DNA of 64,000 nt from Aurelia coerulea (Eukaryota > Cnidaria > Scyphozoa > Semaeostomeae > Ulmaridae): assembly GCA_039566865.1 (NCBI GenBank), contig CM076948.1:27715001-27779000 (forward strand), written 5' to 3'. The notes below the pieces were generated by a model. It worked only from the letters and a program-made list of their open reading frames with translations, ran no database searches and was not told the DNA's origin. This document shows positions 38,579 through 50,900 of the stretch, piece after piece. Each line of letters begins with the position of its first letter. The stretch's first letter is position 1. Both the position numbers and the translations under genes were made by a program.

Positions 38579-41282
38579 ATGGCACGTTGGAACATTTTCA
38601 CTATTTTCTTGCTAACGGTTCTGGTGCAAATGAGCAAAGCATATTTTGATGAATTTTTCTGTAAGTCTCTAAATGCTTTGTTTATATTCTATTCATTTAA
38701 AGATTTGACTTACTTGCCAATCGACCCTTTTATTCTTTCATTGACAAACTCTCTCCAGAAATACCCCTGCATAGAAACCAACATAAAGTTTAGTTCGATT
38801 CGATTTCGTCTCAATTTGTACTCCTGTAGAAGTGGGTTTTACAGGTGTACAAAGATGATGATCTAAGAAGTTAACTGTTTTAATTAGATATTGTTTATTT
38901 TCTTCAGGACGATTATAACATTTTTCTCCTGTTCTCGTTCATATTTAAAATATCGTTCCATACATTTGTAATATCTACTTACATCGCTTTGAAAGCGATA
39001 AGAGACCATAATAATGAAACAAATTGTAAATTTTTTAAATTGCATTTATTTCAGGTGGAACCATGAAATATGACACTGCTTCGCATATTTGCTGCTCAGG
39101 AAAATTGCACAAAAGACCACATTTTGCAAAATGCTGCCGGTGAGTTGAGTTATTGTTTGAAAATTGTGTCAAGATCTGCTTAATCTTATATCTTGAGAAA
39201 AGAAACAATAGAAATAGCATCAATCAAATTTGCCCCATTTGTGTGGCTGCTGCGGAGGAGCTGCATGTGTTATTGTCGCGTTCTTGATACTGTTGCAAAG
39301 AGACGTTGTTTTAGCCAATCGGACAGAAGTGGTTACTGATTTATGCCACAGAAAAGGCAAAGTAAATCGTTGCTTCAAAAACGGCACTTTCTTTGATATT
39401 TCAGAATGGCTAAGTGTTATTATGTTATCAGTAAACAGCACAATCAACCCGTCTCAACAGTAGAACAATTCCAACACAGCAATGGTACCCTTTCTTCAGT
39501 ATTTAACTTGATTTTGGCATTTTTGGAGAACGAAGAAAGTGCCGGCCGTTTTGAAACAACTTTCTCGTGACATAAATCAGCAAACAGCAAATCAAACAAG
39601 GTTTCACTAAAGGGGTTTCACACGCTAAATTGAGGCCTTTTCTGTCTCCTATTCTTTGCAACTGTATCAAGAACAGAAAAATAGAACTTAAATCTCCTCC
39701 ACAGCAGCCACACATATGAGCACACTTTTTGTTGTAGAAACCATCTCATGATCGATGAAAGAAATTTGTAAAATTTTTGTCCACCTTCCTTCATCAACAA
39801 TACCCAACCTTACGTTTGTCTCCTTTCTTTTACGAATTAATCTTTCTTTTCCTATCATAATGGGCACACGTTTTGAATCTTTTTGATGGAAGCTCTCTCA
39901 AAGAAGGTTTAGTAAAACATTTTCACATGAGGCGCAACCACGGCGCAACTCCTTTGCGCAACTTGAACATGTTTAGACTTGGTAAATGATCCTTTTCTAT
40001 GAAATCTAACGCTATATCCTTTTCTATGAAATCTAACGCTATGTCCTTTTCTATGAAATCTAACGCTATATCCTTTTCTATGAAATCTAACGCTATATTC
40101 TGCAGATATCAAGTATACGATGCCCGATCGCATTTCTGTTATAAAGGAAGACTTCAAGTAACAAGTCAGTATGGCGTCTGTGGTGAGAATGTTTATGAAA
40201 AAGCCAACTATTTCTGTTATAAAGATACACAGCATGATGCATCGATGTTTTTTGTATGTGGCTCACAAGTTGTAAACAAACACGACTTTGTTTGCTATCA
40301 AGGAAAGCCCTACTCACATACAACACATGCAATTTGTGGCTCACTCATTCAAGGTGCATTACTTTACGTTAAAGCAACACATTTCTGTTTTCATGGCACC
40401 GTCAATCAATATTCAGTCATGGCAGTTTGTGGCCAATTGATTTTCAACAAGGCACAACAATTCTGCTTTGCTGAAAAGCTTTACGATCTTCGACATCAAT
40501 CTGTTTGTGGCAATACCGTTTATGCAGTGTCTTCTCATTTCTGCCTCAGAGGCCAGCTTCATGCCAGAAATCTCTACAAAGTGTGCCATCAAACGGTCTA
40601 TCCTTGGCGTACACATTTCTGTTGGCATCGTGCAGTTTATGATTTCAAGACCCACGCTGTTTGCCTGGACAGAGTTTATCTTCAAAGCACTCATTTCTGT
40701 CATGCTAACATCGTCTACGATAGCAACTTGTATCAGAAATGTGGAAATGCCGTATACCTGAAAAGTACCCATGGCTGTTTAAGAACGACCGTCTATGATT
40801 TGTTCACTGATATGGTATGTGGCTCAGCATTGCACAAAAAAGCTACTCACTTCTGTTGGAAAGGCAAGTCCTATGCTCACGTGACCTATGATGTATGCGG
40901 TACCACCATCTACCAAAAGAGCAAGCATGTCTGTTTCAGCAATCATGTTTATGATATTTTGATGTATGGGTTATGTAATGGCAAATTGTATCATTATGCA
41001 ACACAATTTTGTTACAACAAAGCAATCCTCCTCCACAGCACCTATGCCGTTTGTGGTCATACAATTTATGATCATCGAAGTTATTTCTGCTGGCAAAACA
41101 TCATCTACGCAACGGCATCTCATTTCTTATGTGCTGGTCACGTGTACCAACAAAGTCAACACTTTTGCTATGGCAACACTGCTTATCCCGCAACGTCATA
41201 TGCTGTCTGCGCAGGATCAGTTTATAACAAGCATTTCTTCAAATGTGCTAGCAACAAACTGGTGCAAGTAACCAAGAAGTGA
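38579..41282 (+). CDS. Secreted galaxin-like cysteine-repeat protein
   Basis: Exons 38579-38660, 39055-39139 and 40106-41282 give 447 residues. Exon 1 is a signal peptide (MARWNIFTIFLLTVLVQMSKA). Exon 2 codes one canonical di-cysteine galaxin repeat (MKYDTASHICCSGKL...AKCC). Exon 3 codes about 15 repeats of roughly 25 residues with the pattern HFC-W/Y-x2-x-VYD-x(5-6)-VCG-x2-VY-x-K-x-T; most have one Cys where classical galaxins have two. There is no transmembrane segment after the signal peptide, so an extracellular or matrix protein is expected. Exon sizes and phases of exon 2 (85 nt, phase 1 in, phase 2 out) equal those of the gene at 32527, so the two are tandem paralogues. The ATG lies 2 nt after a splice acceptor, implying a 5' UTR exon upstream. 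A biomineral or matrix role is inference from the family. Confidence 0.85.
39232..39720. mobile_element. Fold-back element, about 490 bp
   Basis: Inverted arms of about 230 bp: GTGTGGCTGCTG on the left with CAGCAGCCACAC on the right, and TTCTTGATACTGTTGCAAAG with CTTTGCAACTGTATCAAGAA. Lies in the last intron of the galaxin-like gene at 38579. The coding potential of each arm is not conserved. Confidence 0.8.
39989..40099 (+). repeat. 27-bp direct repeat x4 at a splice acceptor
   Basis: Four copies of a 27-bp unit (TCCTTTTCTATGAAATCTAA plus CGCTATA) end 2-3 bp before the acceptor TTCTGCAG of the exon at 40106. Each copy is pyrimidine-rich and has its own possible branch-point-like CTAAC. The unit is 9 codons and stays open into the exon. 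Confidence 0.9.
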
Positions 41283-41905
41283 AGTAGGCTTGGGTTTGGG
41301 GTCACATTTAACTATGCTATCACTTGGGACAGTAAGAACTCGCATTGATGAGTGTCTTTAACCTATGTTTAAGCAAAATGGAAGTTGAAATCATTTATTC
41401 AAATATAACCAACTGCAAGATGAGTGCTATCTTTTTCTCGCTCCTCTTTCCTAACCAGCAACATTATAAGTTCTAATCTTTGAGCAAAGCATCTTTAGCA
41501 CTGGACATAAAATCGTACTTTTAGGCTTTCACATACTCTGTGATGGGTTAAGTGATGATAAAAAATCAGGAACGTCAAGTTTGTTGAAAAGTCTGTTCGT
41601 TTCAATCTGAAGATATAGACATAGTCATAAGAGAGAACTTTAGTCTGTTTTATCTTATTGTGCGCATTTTTTGGTACCCAGGCTACCTGGGGGTGGTTCA
41701 AATTTTTGCGAAAGTGCAATACAAATGGCGGAAGTAATTTTCTTGGACTCTTTAGTTAATTTTCGTTTCCTGTTGGTTTATGCCAGTTTTTACATGGCTT
41801 TGTTGTGATTTTGCGCGCAGAGCTATTCGAGTGAGAACCTAGCCCTTGCATTGAGTTGGAAGAAAATTGTATTTACGAGGTTCGCATTGAAAACGAGGCT
41901 CCAAA
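41283..41905. other. Intergenic between galaxin-like gene and UBA3
   Basis: Only about 620 bp, so it must hold the 3' UTR of the galaxin-like gene and the UBA3 promoter. No repeats, no TATA box and no coding exon recognised. Confidence 0.5.
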
Positions 41906-44900
41906 ATGGAGGTCCAAGAAGGAATGATTGAAGAAAATATTTCTGCGGAAGATTCGTAAGATTTTATTTTCTATTTGTAGTTTATTTCTATTTCCTTTTG
42001 GATAAAATTGCACATCAATTCATCCATCGATAGAATCCTTTTTATAGCACTTATAAGTTTTAATACTGCTGCTGAACTGTCAAAGTATGAGATCAGTTTC
42101 CAGACCAGAAATTTTGGGGCTAATGCAGTAGTATCGCACACCTAATAGGGTTTTGGTGTAAGGATGTTAACTACGTATATTATTAGATTTTTTTAGACAA
42201 TTTTCACAATTTAGGCGTTTTAACTTACAGGGTTGGATTATGATTGTAATAGGCTCACTTTAATTTCATAAATATTTTTCGTTAGAGTAGTGTCGCCCTG
42301 GTCCGTCCACTCTTCAGAAAACGAAGATTTTCCGCGAGTTCAAAGAAGTTTTGGAGAGGAACTCACCTTGAATAGGCTTCTCAACTCATGCTACAAACCT
42401 CACAGTGAGATCTGTATCATCCGTTTCCTTTTTGTAATACTGGAAGCACACAAATACGGACATGTCTTGAATGCTTAAATTAGGCCGTAGCGCCCTGGTC
42501 AGACCGCGGCAGAATTGATTGTTTTAGCACATCAAAAACTTGCCAAGCCATTCACCAGTTCACAACAGTATTATTTCATTTCCCAGAAGACCGGAAAGTT
42601 ACAAAACAAATTCTAATTTTATAGAAAATTATTTCAAAATATTGTTGATTTCAATCCCGCTTTTAACTCTCTTATCCTTGACCTCATTCACCTCAAAGCA
42701 CATATGCAACAACAGCCTACAGAACTAACGGGTTTCACGATGTGGACACACCAGGGCGCCATTATGTCAGTTACAGTGCTCTTCCAAAATGAGCCGTAGT
42801 TCTCACAATTTGTGTGCGATTCTTGAGATTTCTTTGGATATGAAACCAGAAGAGTTGGAGGAAACTGTCTTGAAGCCAATTCTGTTTTAACTGTAAGATA
42901 TATCGAGAAGCGACACAAAATAGACATGGTATGTGGAAATGTCAAGGGAAAGTGAATTGTACTTACACCTTCGCTGCAGGTAGGTCAAACTTCAAAACTT
43001 TATTGTAGCTCTTCCGAGCAACGCAAAGCAGCGAAATCGAAAAAATATCAAAGAGATGACATCAGCAAACAACTTTCGCGCGCTTTTTGGAAAAGCTAGG
43101 CTCAAGCTCCCTTTGATTTCAAAGTATTATGCAAGGCGGTTGCACAACCCGGAATCCATTAGTGGACAGACCAGGGCGACACTACTCTATAGATAGCAGG
43201 TCCACATCGGCCAGACTGCAGAGTACGGCAAGTGCACACCCGAGATTTTTTTCCTGAAATCTCACTGCACACCTTAGAAAGGGTGTGGCACACTGTGATG
43301 TGGGTGTGGCTCTATTGTTTGATACTTTTATTTGGGTTTTATTGTGCCACACTGACGACTGAAGGGCTTCAGATGAAACTACGACAGAAATTTTAGAATT
43401 TCTGACATATTTGTAGACTTACTACAATTGTTGTATTTATCACTGTTAGCAATCTCATTCATGGTCACATTTTCAAAAATGGCAGCTGGGATTCATTGTA
43501 GTAAGTCTACAAAATTCCGTTGCGTGGAATCAAATTTTTCGCGATTTTAGGCTCAATTTCATCTGCCCGAATGAGGGACAGAAAAGCCTTTGAATTTGTA
43601 TATGTTTTTCACATTTATTTTCATCTTTTTTGTTAGACGTTCTTACAAATATAAAAGCAGAATTCATATGCACACTTGAAGTGCACACTTGAATAAAAGT
43701 GCACACTTGCACACTCGATATTTTGCTCTTGCACACCCGAGATCTCGTTGGAAACTGCCGTACTCTGCAGTCCGGCCCATCGGCATTGCTTGCCGCCCAA
43801 CTTTTAAACCTGTATGAACTATGTATGTATGTATCTCTATTTTGAATTCATGCAGAGAGAGGAAGGTATTCATGTGTAGTTTTTATGGCAATATGGAAAT
43901 GCAAGAATAACTTTTCCTTTCTTTGGATGGGGCAAATTATCTAGGGGGCAGACTGCTTTTGAAATGATCCCAAGGGAAGAGATTGATTTTTGTTTGTTTG
44001 TAGGATGGCAGTTGATCAAAATAATGAAAATGAAAATTCTGGAAGATGGAAATATTTAAGATACCTTGCAGAAAGAGGAGGACCTCTTGCTGATCCACAA
44101 TTTGAAGCAGATGAAAATGTAATTATTAATTTTGATAAACTATGAAATTTCTTCATAAAGTTTCAATAGTACTAGTTGTTTAGGTTTTCTGAGGTTTTCT
44201 AATACTCTGGCTGAGTTCCAATCTTAATTAATGTTTCAGTCATGCAATACTTTAGACATAGTTTTGTTATAAGATACTAAGAATTTTGGGCCAGTACTGA
44301 AAGTTTCTTAAAATTATCAGCTCTGTGCCCTCCTGAACATTTCAAAACAGGGTGTTTTGAAGCCTTGCCAATGTTTAGACATTACTCAAGTACTTTCTGA
44401 GTATTATATGATACAGGAAACAAGCAGTGGCGGCACCAGCTCTAACAAATTCGAAAACATTTTTGCTGACTTTTGGAATCTGTGGCCCACTCTTCTCTGT
44501 GGTGGTGCCATTGGAAACAAGTGAGAATGAAGAAAACCATGCTAGAGCTTCTTAACCTTTAGCAGCGGTGGCGCCAGGGTAAATTAAATGGGAAGTATTC
44601 AAATGAGGGGGCATGGGAAGCCCAGAAAATTTTTAGGGCTACGCCCTTTACTTTGGCATAGAATGCATCGCTCAATATCACACTCTATTAGCAACAAGGA
44701 AACTTTGATAGTTTTGTGACAGTTATACTATAAATCAGAACAGGAGGAAAATTGTTGAAGATACATCCTTTACTGTGTGTTGAGGGTACAATCATTGGTC
44801 ATTATCCTAAAATTAATGTACCCCCTGGAATAAAGGTAGCTCTTTTTGAGATATTTCATTTTCAAAGTGTCTCATTTCTGTGCATTTTTACAGCATAGAG

Positions 44901-47900
44901 ATTTTTGCAGTAGTTAATGCCCCACCTCAATACATTTTCTTTTCCTTCAGAATTTCAAGTTTTTCAGAGAAAATGCAAAAATACTTGTGATTGGAGCAGG
45001 AGGTCTGGGCTGTGAACTCTTGAAAGATCTGGTGAGTTTTTTCATTTATGTTCATTGTCTTCAGGGGGTTTTCAGAGATAACAACTTTTCCATTTAAAGT
45101 ATTTAATCTGCAAAATATCAAAGTTTCAGATTTTGTACTTGAGTTTGCAGATGAGAGTGAGATAGGAAAATTGCTTATGAAAATTCCAACTTATCTTGAA
45201 ACAAAAACAGAGATTATTTTCTTGATGAAAATCCTCTTAGTTCTTTACTATATGGTATCTGAAGCTTCAAAAAATCTTTTCAACGCATTGCATGCATCTT
45301 CCAGCATGAAGTATTTTTGTCTTGCCAGCTTATTCATTTCTTTTTACAATTTTAGGCACTCATGGGATTTGTAAACATTGAAGTTATTGACATGGACCGG
45401 ATTGATCTTTCAAATTTAAATCGACAATTTCTCTTTCGGTATGTTTGTTTCATACAATTTCCCTTGACAACAATAGATTTATCAATAATGTCACACCATA
45501 GTCAATAGATTTATCAATAATGTCACCTACTGTACAGGTCTTGCATACCCAGATTGCTTGTCTAAGAAATATTACAAATTTTTAATTTAAAGATTTGTGG
45601 CATTCATGTCACTCAAAAATTCTAATTGGGCTCCTGAGACTTAAAATCCTTTAACAATTCTTGCATGTAGTTTTTACTCATGACCTACAGTATATGTATA
45701 CTTTAGATATGTCACAGAAATGTTCAAGTATAAAATGCAAATTACATTTTCTGTTTAGTTGGGGATAAAGATCTAACTTAGAAGTTCAGCTCTGCTAATG
45801 ATGTTGAAATGAAATACAGGCATATACGATATGAAAACAAAAGGAACAGTTGAGAATGGCATGATATTATAAAAATAAGAAATAAATTTTCAAAATTCAC
45901 ATGAGTTAACAAAAATTCTGATTGTTTTTCTTATCATTAGTGTGATTACAAATATTTATTTATCTTGAATTTGTTGCCAAGGCCACATGACGTCAACCGA
46001 CCAAAAGCTGTTGTTGCTGCTGAATTTGTGAACAATAGAGTACAAGGGTGTCGCGTTGTCCCGTATCCTTGTGCTATTGTACTGTGTTACAGTAATTTGT
46101 TATATATCTGAAGTTCACATTTGATTTTTTGGAATAGTAATAAGTTGAAATATTGAACTTGCTTGTTGTATAATCATTGAGCTTTACTTGAGTTTTGTTC
46201 ATTGTGGACTTGGTCATCTCTCTAATGAAACTGAGGTTATTTTGTTGTTTACATGCTAAATTCTTAATGTCACAATAGTCATGTGTTAATTCCTTTAGTG
46301 TACAGAAACTTTCCTTAATAATCTTCAGACATTTTAACAAAATACAAGACAAAGATGAAGCATTTTATTCAAGTAAATTCATTCGATTTTCGTCACATTC
46401 ATGTACTTGTACACATATGAAAATGTTCTTTGACACACTTGCATGACACACTTTCGTGGATGATAGCCATGATTTGTTGCCATTAATTTTCTGATCTTCT
46501 TGCCTTTCAGAAATGCTTTAAGAAGAAATATGTTTCAAAGCGTTTCCTGTTCCTTTATAGCCACCATAGTCGCATCTTGTATATTCGTTTTGATATATTT
46601 GTTTTCTTTGAGGAAATTGTAATAATCCTGTGTTCTTCTGGAAGGTTTCAACATAGTTGTTTGTGGTTTGGATTCAATTGTAGCAAGAAGATGGATCAAT
46701 GGTATGCTGGTATGCCCTTCAAATTTTTTTAATTTCTATTCAAAGGTGATCTCTACTCCTCTCATGATTCTACCAATGTTTATTTTTATTTCTGACTATT
46801 GAAACTGGCTCATCACGCATAACCCAAAAAATTTTAATTTCATTTCTAGCATAGTTTAGTTCAATACGATGAAGATGGAAATGTCTTAGGTGGAATCATT
46901 CCATTTGTTGATGGTGGAACTGAAGGTATTTTATTCCTTGTACTTTCAAGCAAGAACTATTTAACTTTAAAGGATCTGCCTGTGTTGTACTCACCTCCGA
47001 TCTTGCTTAGATCGGAGCAGTTCTGTGGTGGGAACAATGAAATTTTTAGTGCTGTTGTGAATGGCAACAAACTCAATTCACTTAAAGAGACTCTTGCGTC
47101 CTCGCAATTTTGTTATGCACTCATGGAAGCACGAAATTGACATGGTATATGACCAACTTTCCCAATAGCTTTTTCGTTCCCTGGGGCCTGAAAGTCAACT
47201 GGTCACGTATCTTTGGCACCTTCTTGCCCTGGGCTTACTTCTTACCCTGCATCGCAATTCGCAATGCGTATAGCTACGCTTCGTAATGAATTCAATTGTG
47301 TACAGGAACGGGGATCTCAGTTCGTTCCGCGAGCTACCCATAGGTTCACCTTTGATTTTTAATCTCCCGGTATAATAAGATTTTGATTATGTTTGCTATG
47401 AATGTAACTTTCAGTTAAAGAGATTCGTTCTATTTCAGGGTTTAAAGGAAATGCAAGAGTTATTATTCCTGGCATGACTGCTTGTATTGAATGCAATCTG
47501 GATTTATTTCCACCTCAGGTTCGTTTCAATCTTTTTCTGGATGATTTATTCTAACTTTACTTGTTGATTCATACACAATTTGGCTTGAGCTTTTATGTCT
47601 GAAGCCAAATTGTATATGAATCAACAAGTATATTTTGCAATTTAAACTTGTCTCCGTAGCAAATACAACTCTATTTAGTTTTACTGTTTAAATAACGTTG
47701 ATCGTTTCCTTGGTCACGTGAGAAAACCAACTTTATTCTTCCTTTATATCTTCTAAAAAGGTAACTTTCCCAATGTGTACAATTGCGCAAACTCCACGAC
47801 TCCCAGAACATTGTATTGAATACGTGAAAGTCATTCTATGGCCACAAGAACAACCTTTTGGAGGTAAAAATATTTATGATTATGAAAGGTTTGAAGAGAA

Positions 47901-50900
47901 AATTTGAGAAATTAAAAAGACCAGAGAGGGATTCGAACCCTTATCCATCCTAGGAGTATGTTCTTCCATTGGCCGGACTATCTTTTATCTATTCCACCAT
48001 GTATCCGACGAAGTTACCGGGTGAGTCAATAACAAGATTCCCGGTTGAAAGGCCACTACCCCCCGGCCACTGCCCCCCCCCCGGCCACGGCTCCCTGGAT
48101 ATCAAGATGATAATATCGGCAAATATATGATTTAATGGTAGACATGTTCAAATCTATTTTGAAATTTACCTTGGTGAAATCGGCCCCTCTGTTCTGAAAT
48201 TAGGAGCGATTTTCTTCCTGAAGAAACCTTTTCAAGAAACATTCAAAACGTGCCCAAAATCATGAACAAATTTTCCTAACATTTCTGCGTTACACGGGCC
48301 TTACAGCAATGACTCCTGCACGCTTTAGCATTTGCTATCCTTTTGAGAGGATGAGCAAGTCTTCTCCCTCGTATGAATAACCTATTCAGGGGGATTCCAT
48401 TCCCCCAAGAGCAGGACAAAATACATGCGAGTGACATCATTTTTTGGAGGGAAAACCAAGGAAAATTTTCTCATCATTTTGACTCGTTTTTGCAGGTTTT
48501 TGGAAGGGGCTTCCTGCAGAAAGTCTCACATATCCACAGGAAAGAAGGACCGATTAAAGCCGGGTAAATTATTGAACCTAATTTAACATATTGTCAATAA
48601 AACAAGACAGTTTTCAATATTATTGCTTTGACATTCAGGGAGCAATGGCCTTCCAAACGGGGATTCTTATCTTACTTACCCGGTAGTTGTAAGGACACCG
48701 AGGAGCTAAGCTTATCGATGCAGTGTCCTGGTCCATGCTTCGATGTGACCACACCCTTGTTTCCTTAAGCCTAGAGCTAGAATTGCAGAGAGTACAGAGA
48801 GTTTGGAAATCTCCACACTCTACGTAGCAGGTTTTGCATGGCGGAAACTTGAACCACCAACCTTAAAGTAAATGAACGGAGATATAGCGACATAATCTAA
48901 ACATAGCACAAAAGAACGGCAGGCGCCAGTAATCTTCCTTTTGTTTTCATCGATCCAGAACAACAAATACAATAGGTTATATTTAGATGGACCCAGTCCC
49001 CCTAGCTAAGTTGCTTTTTAACCCCGTTGATTTACTTTAAAGGGGCTCCGTTGTCAAAATATAAACAAAGCGATGATTTTTGCAGTTTTTTGAAAGGTGA
49101 TATCACACGGGATTCTCATATTTTTTTCAAAATGAAAAGTGCTGTTTGGACACAGATCATTGTACTTCACTTAGGAACAAACCAAACATTCATATCTTCT
49201 ACGATTGCTCGGATATAAGTGGATTTTTAACGGTCACTTTTTGGTGGCTTGGGTGAAGCCACCAAACAAACTGCAGAAAACAATGGATGAACAATGGATA
49301 ATTGGTGACACGTGCGAGTTTACGGATTTGTTTACTGTTTGACGACGGAGCCCCTTTAAGTTGAATGTACTACCACTGAGCCATCCCCGCATAAGATTTG
49401 TTGATTATCGCTGATCGCAGATTCGAATTCCGCTCTTGTTCTTAAAGTTGCTCATATTTCTCTCTTCAAACCTTGACTTAATGCTGCCTTCCTATAGAAC
49501 TAACATTTTCATTTCCGTGTGTATTTCTCATTTTTCGGTATTTAATTAACTTTAGTTTTAGTTTTAGTTCACTTTATCAGAATATCGTTGCTCAAAATTG
49601 AAAGAAGTTTTATCGTTTTTTATCACGAAATTTTAATGGTGTATTCTGCAAACTTTGAAATATGCTAGATTCTAGAAGATGCTTCACTGTTAAATGTACG
49701 CTTTATCAAGCCTTATCCGCTTTAGCAGATCATAGCTATCATATACAAAGGAAATGAGGTATTGATATTATAGAATTCTGTTCACTTACTTCAAAATATG
49801 GAATTTTTTGTAGACCCAATTTTCTCTCAAATTCCCTTTTTCAGAAAATGTTGCAATTGATGGGGATGATCCGGTTCATGTTGAGTGGATATTTAAAGAA
49901 TCTTTTAAAAGAGCAGAACAGTTTAATATACGGGGAGTTACATATCGTTTGACACAAGGTATATGATAACGTTTTTCAGTTATTGATTAAAATACTGTTC
50001 ATGTTTTATAACAAAATTATTTTGGAATAGATTATTTACGTTCTGATGGCGTGTCCCCCCCTTGGGGATGGTGTTTAAAGAGCTTATTGATGGCACAAAA
50101 TGAAAACACTTTCATGAAAAAAGACAAATTTACCCACTATGGTTGAAGTGTATCTTAAAATTGGGAAACAGTTTAATGAGAGATGTTACATATTGTTCAA
50201 CAAAAGATCTTTTCTTCCTGAAGGCAATTCACGATACAGGTTGTCCCTAGAAAAATGTTGCGAGTTGGTAAAATTAGCAAAAGTAAATAAGGAGAGGAAA
50301 TACAATTATTTCTATCCTTGCATCAGCAACGTTTTTCTGATTAGATTATTAAAAAGCTACCAGATTTTGAGGGAATCTACGAAATCGCATTGGAAAGTGT
50401 TAGATTGATTTTTGTCAGTTGTAAGGCTGAGCCAACGACAGTAATGCGGTGAAACAAGCGCCATCACATAGAAATACCAGAATGGAAAATTAATGTTCGC
50501 AGGCAGAAATTACAATGCGTCTGAAATCACATGGCTCATAATGATGTTTTAAGATGCTTTCGTATGGTCTTTCATTCGATTGATAAAGAATGATTTTGTG
50601 GCTAAGCGTATTTTAATTTTTGTCATAAATCAGCAAATAGAAATTTTAATGGTTGATAGCAAAGTATGATTTAGATGACTTTTCAAACATGAACCAAATT
50701 GTTTGCTCTGTTTCGAACGAAAACACAATTTGTTTCAAATATAACGTAATATCATTCAATTTATTTTAGGTTTTAGGTCTATTATTATTACTCTACTATT
50801 AGGTCATTCAATCTATTTAGCCGTGATTGATTTCCATTTAAGGCGTTATTAAGAACATCATTCCGGCAGTAGCATCTACTAATGCTGTTATCGCAGGTAT

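Noticed and set aside
40413..40772. 119-codon minus-strand frame in the galaxin-like gene
   Set aside because: Shadow of the coding exon 40106-41282, which has regular cysteine repeats and proper splice junctions.
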